7,062 bases of DNA from an uncultured Leptolyngbya sp. GTDB lineage: Bacteria > Cyanobacteriota > Cyanobacteriia > Phormidesmidales > Phormidesmidaceae. The position numbers were made by a program, and so were the translations under genes. Below the pieces are notes generated by a model, which saw only the letters and a list, made by a program, of their open reading frames with translations, was not told the origin of the DNA and searched no databases. Shown one piece after another: positions 6,131 to 7,062 of this stretch. The stretch covers positions 1 to 7,062 of the forward strand of contig CALBPH010000555.1 in assembly GCA_937899365.1 (NCBI GenBank). The letters run 5' to 3'. Every line of letters begins with the position of its first letter. Position 1 is the stretch's first letter.

Positions 6131-7062
6131 ATGGCTCGAGTCAAAGCAGGAACTTTAGTAATCTTAGGCCTATTGTTTTGCCTGAGTGTAGTGCTATATG
6201 TGCAGCTAACCACTGCCCCCATCGCGCCCCTGCAACCAATATCTATGCCTCCCCAAGTTTCCCTACTCACCGATCCATTTCTCCAAGCGCCCACCGAGTC
6301 ATCGGTTAAGGTCGTCTGGTTTACCGAATTTAAAGGTACGGACCATCGGGTGATTTACGGCCCGGCCCAGCAGACTGTCACCGCCACCACCCGTGAGCTG
6401 AGCCGGACCCGCGAAGATGCCCAATCTAAAACCGCCCAAGCCTACGATCAGGTCACTAAGCGCCCCATTTGGCGACATGAAGCCGAAATCAGCGGGCTGC
6501 GCCCTGGGTTACGGTTGCCCTACGTTGTCGTTAGCACTCCACCGACGGGCAACCCCATTCGCAGCGACCAATTTACCCTGGGCCCTACCCCACCGGCAGG
6601 TCAGCCCCTGCAAATACTGCTCACCTCAGATCATCAGCTGATGCCGATGACCGCCGCTAATTTGCAAAAGGTGCAAGAAACCATCGGTCAGGTGGACAGC
6701 GTTTTTCTCGCCGGAGACTTGGTCAATATCCCAGATCGAGCCTCGGAGTGGTTTGATGATGCCCGTGGGGGGGCGTTTTTCCCCTGTTTGCAAGGGCGTG
6801 GTAGCTACATCTTAGAGAAAAACGGCACCCGCACCCGCTACAAAGGGGGGCAGCTAATCCAGTCTGCCCCTCTCTTTACCGCCGTGGGCAACCATGAGGT
6901 GATGGGGCGCGACAGCACCACTGCCGGGTTAAACGATCAGTTTAATGACCCCGTGCCCTGGGCGGCGGCCAAAACCCTATATGACCCGCACAAAAACGCG
7001 TTTAACCCTACCAACGCCCCTGATGTAGAACAACGCTGGCTGAAAAATCAATCCTTTAACAT
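6131..7062 (+). CDS. Exported metallophosphoesterase, purple acid phosphatase-like (3' end outside the window)
   Basis: The first 310 codons are present; the frame is open to the right edge. The start is ATG 6131, with a weak AGG 7 bp upstream. A basic N-terminus and hydrophobic segment (about 7-26) indicate a signal peptide or membrane anchor; LLFC (14-17) is a poor lipobox. Residues about 41-150 look like the fibronectin-III-like N-terminal domain of purple acid phosphatases (DPFLQAPTESSVKVVWFTEF at 48-67, ISGLRPG at 120-126). The calcineurin-like phosphoesterase domain then begins: LLTSDHQ (163-169), FLAGDLVN (192-199) and AVGNHEV (251-257), giving metal ligands D167, D196, N254 and H255. 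The remaining histidine motifs (VxxH, GHxH) should lie beyond the edge. The second His of a classical D-x-H motif is Q169, which fits purple acid phosphatases, where that position is not histidine. The substrate is unknown; a periplasmic or extracellular phosphomonoesterase or diesterase is the family expectation. No typical cyanobacterial Pho box was recognised upstream. Confidence 0.85.
   Translation, partial: MARVKAGTLVILGLLFCLSVVLYVQLTTAPIAPLQPISMPPQVSLLTDPFLQAPTESSVKVVWFTEFKGTDHRVIYGPAQQTVTATTRELSRTREDAQSKTAQAYDQVTKRPIWRHEAEISGLRPGLRLPYVVVSTPPTGNPIRSDQFTLGPTPPAGQPLQILLTSDHQLMPMTAANLQKVQETIGQVDSVFLAGDLVNIPDRASEWFDDARGGAFFPCLQGRGSYILEKNGTRTRYKGGQLIQSAPLFTAVGNHEVMGRDSTTAGLNDQFNDPVPWAAAKTLYDPHKNAFNPTNAPDVEQRWLKNQSFN

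Noticed and set aside
6037..6309. Plus-strand open frame at the start of the phosphoesterase gene
   Set aside because: Different frame from the metallophosphoesterase, whose signal peptide and domain motifs fix the real frame.

Overview
The window looks like chromosomal DNA from a cyanobacterium. Four exact copies of the octamer GCGATCGC (HIP1, the highly iterated palindrome of cyanobacterial genomes) occur in about 7 kb, where chance would give about 0.1. The protein families are also typical of cyanobacteria: a membrane-anchored pentapeptide-repeat protein, an EGY-like site-2 protease, and a TonB-like protein with no ExbB/ExbD neighbour. The genus cannot be fixed from this window. Start codons mostly lack a clear Shine-Dalgarno sequence, which is common in cyanobacteria.

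Layout from left to right. Positions 1-111 are non-coding or hold the edge of an unresolved neighbour, plus a short 7-bp tandem repeat. Positions 112-1794 (minus) encode a polytopic O-antigen ligase/polymerase-like membrane protein with very basic tails. Positions 1795-1988 are a spacer. Positions 1989-3263 (minus) encode a four-helix membrane protein with a C-terminal pentapeptide-repeat domain. Positions 3264-3402 are a divergent intergenic region with a striking inverted repeat. Positions 3403-4917 (plus) encode an intramembrane zinc metalloprotease (site-2 protease family). It converges, with a 23-bp gap, on a TonB-like proline-rich protein at 4941-5768 (minus). Positions 5769-6130 are a second divergent control region, with an 11-bp direct repeat on one side and AAACGT/ACGTTT half-sites on the other. 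From 6131 to the right edge (plus) runs the first 310 codons of an exported metallophosphoesterase resembling purple acid phosphatases; its 3' end lies outside the window.

How the genes relate: all five products are membrane-embedded, membrane-anchored or exported, so envelope biogenesis or maintenance is a common theme. The strand arrangement (two minus genes, then divergent, convergent and divergent pairs) means at most the first two could share a transcript, and their 188-194 bp gap makes even that uncertain. No functional coupling between the genes can be shown from sequence. I saw no tRNA, rRNA, CRISPR array, insertion sequence, attachment site, toxin-antitoxin pair or defence system, and no clear new multi-gene system. 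The best leads are the two divergent intergenic regions, the interrupted repeat domain of the pentapeptide protein and the metal-site variation in the phosphoesterase.
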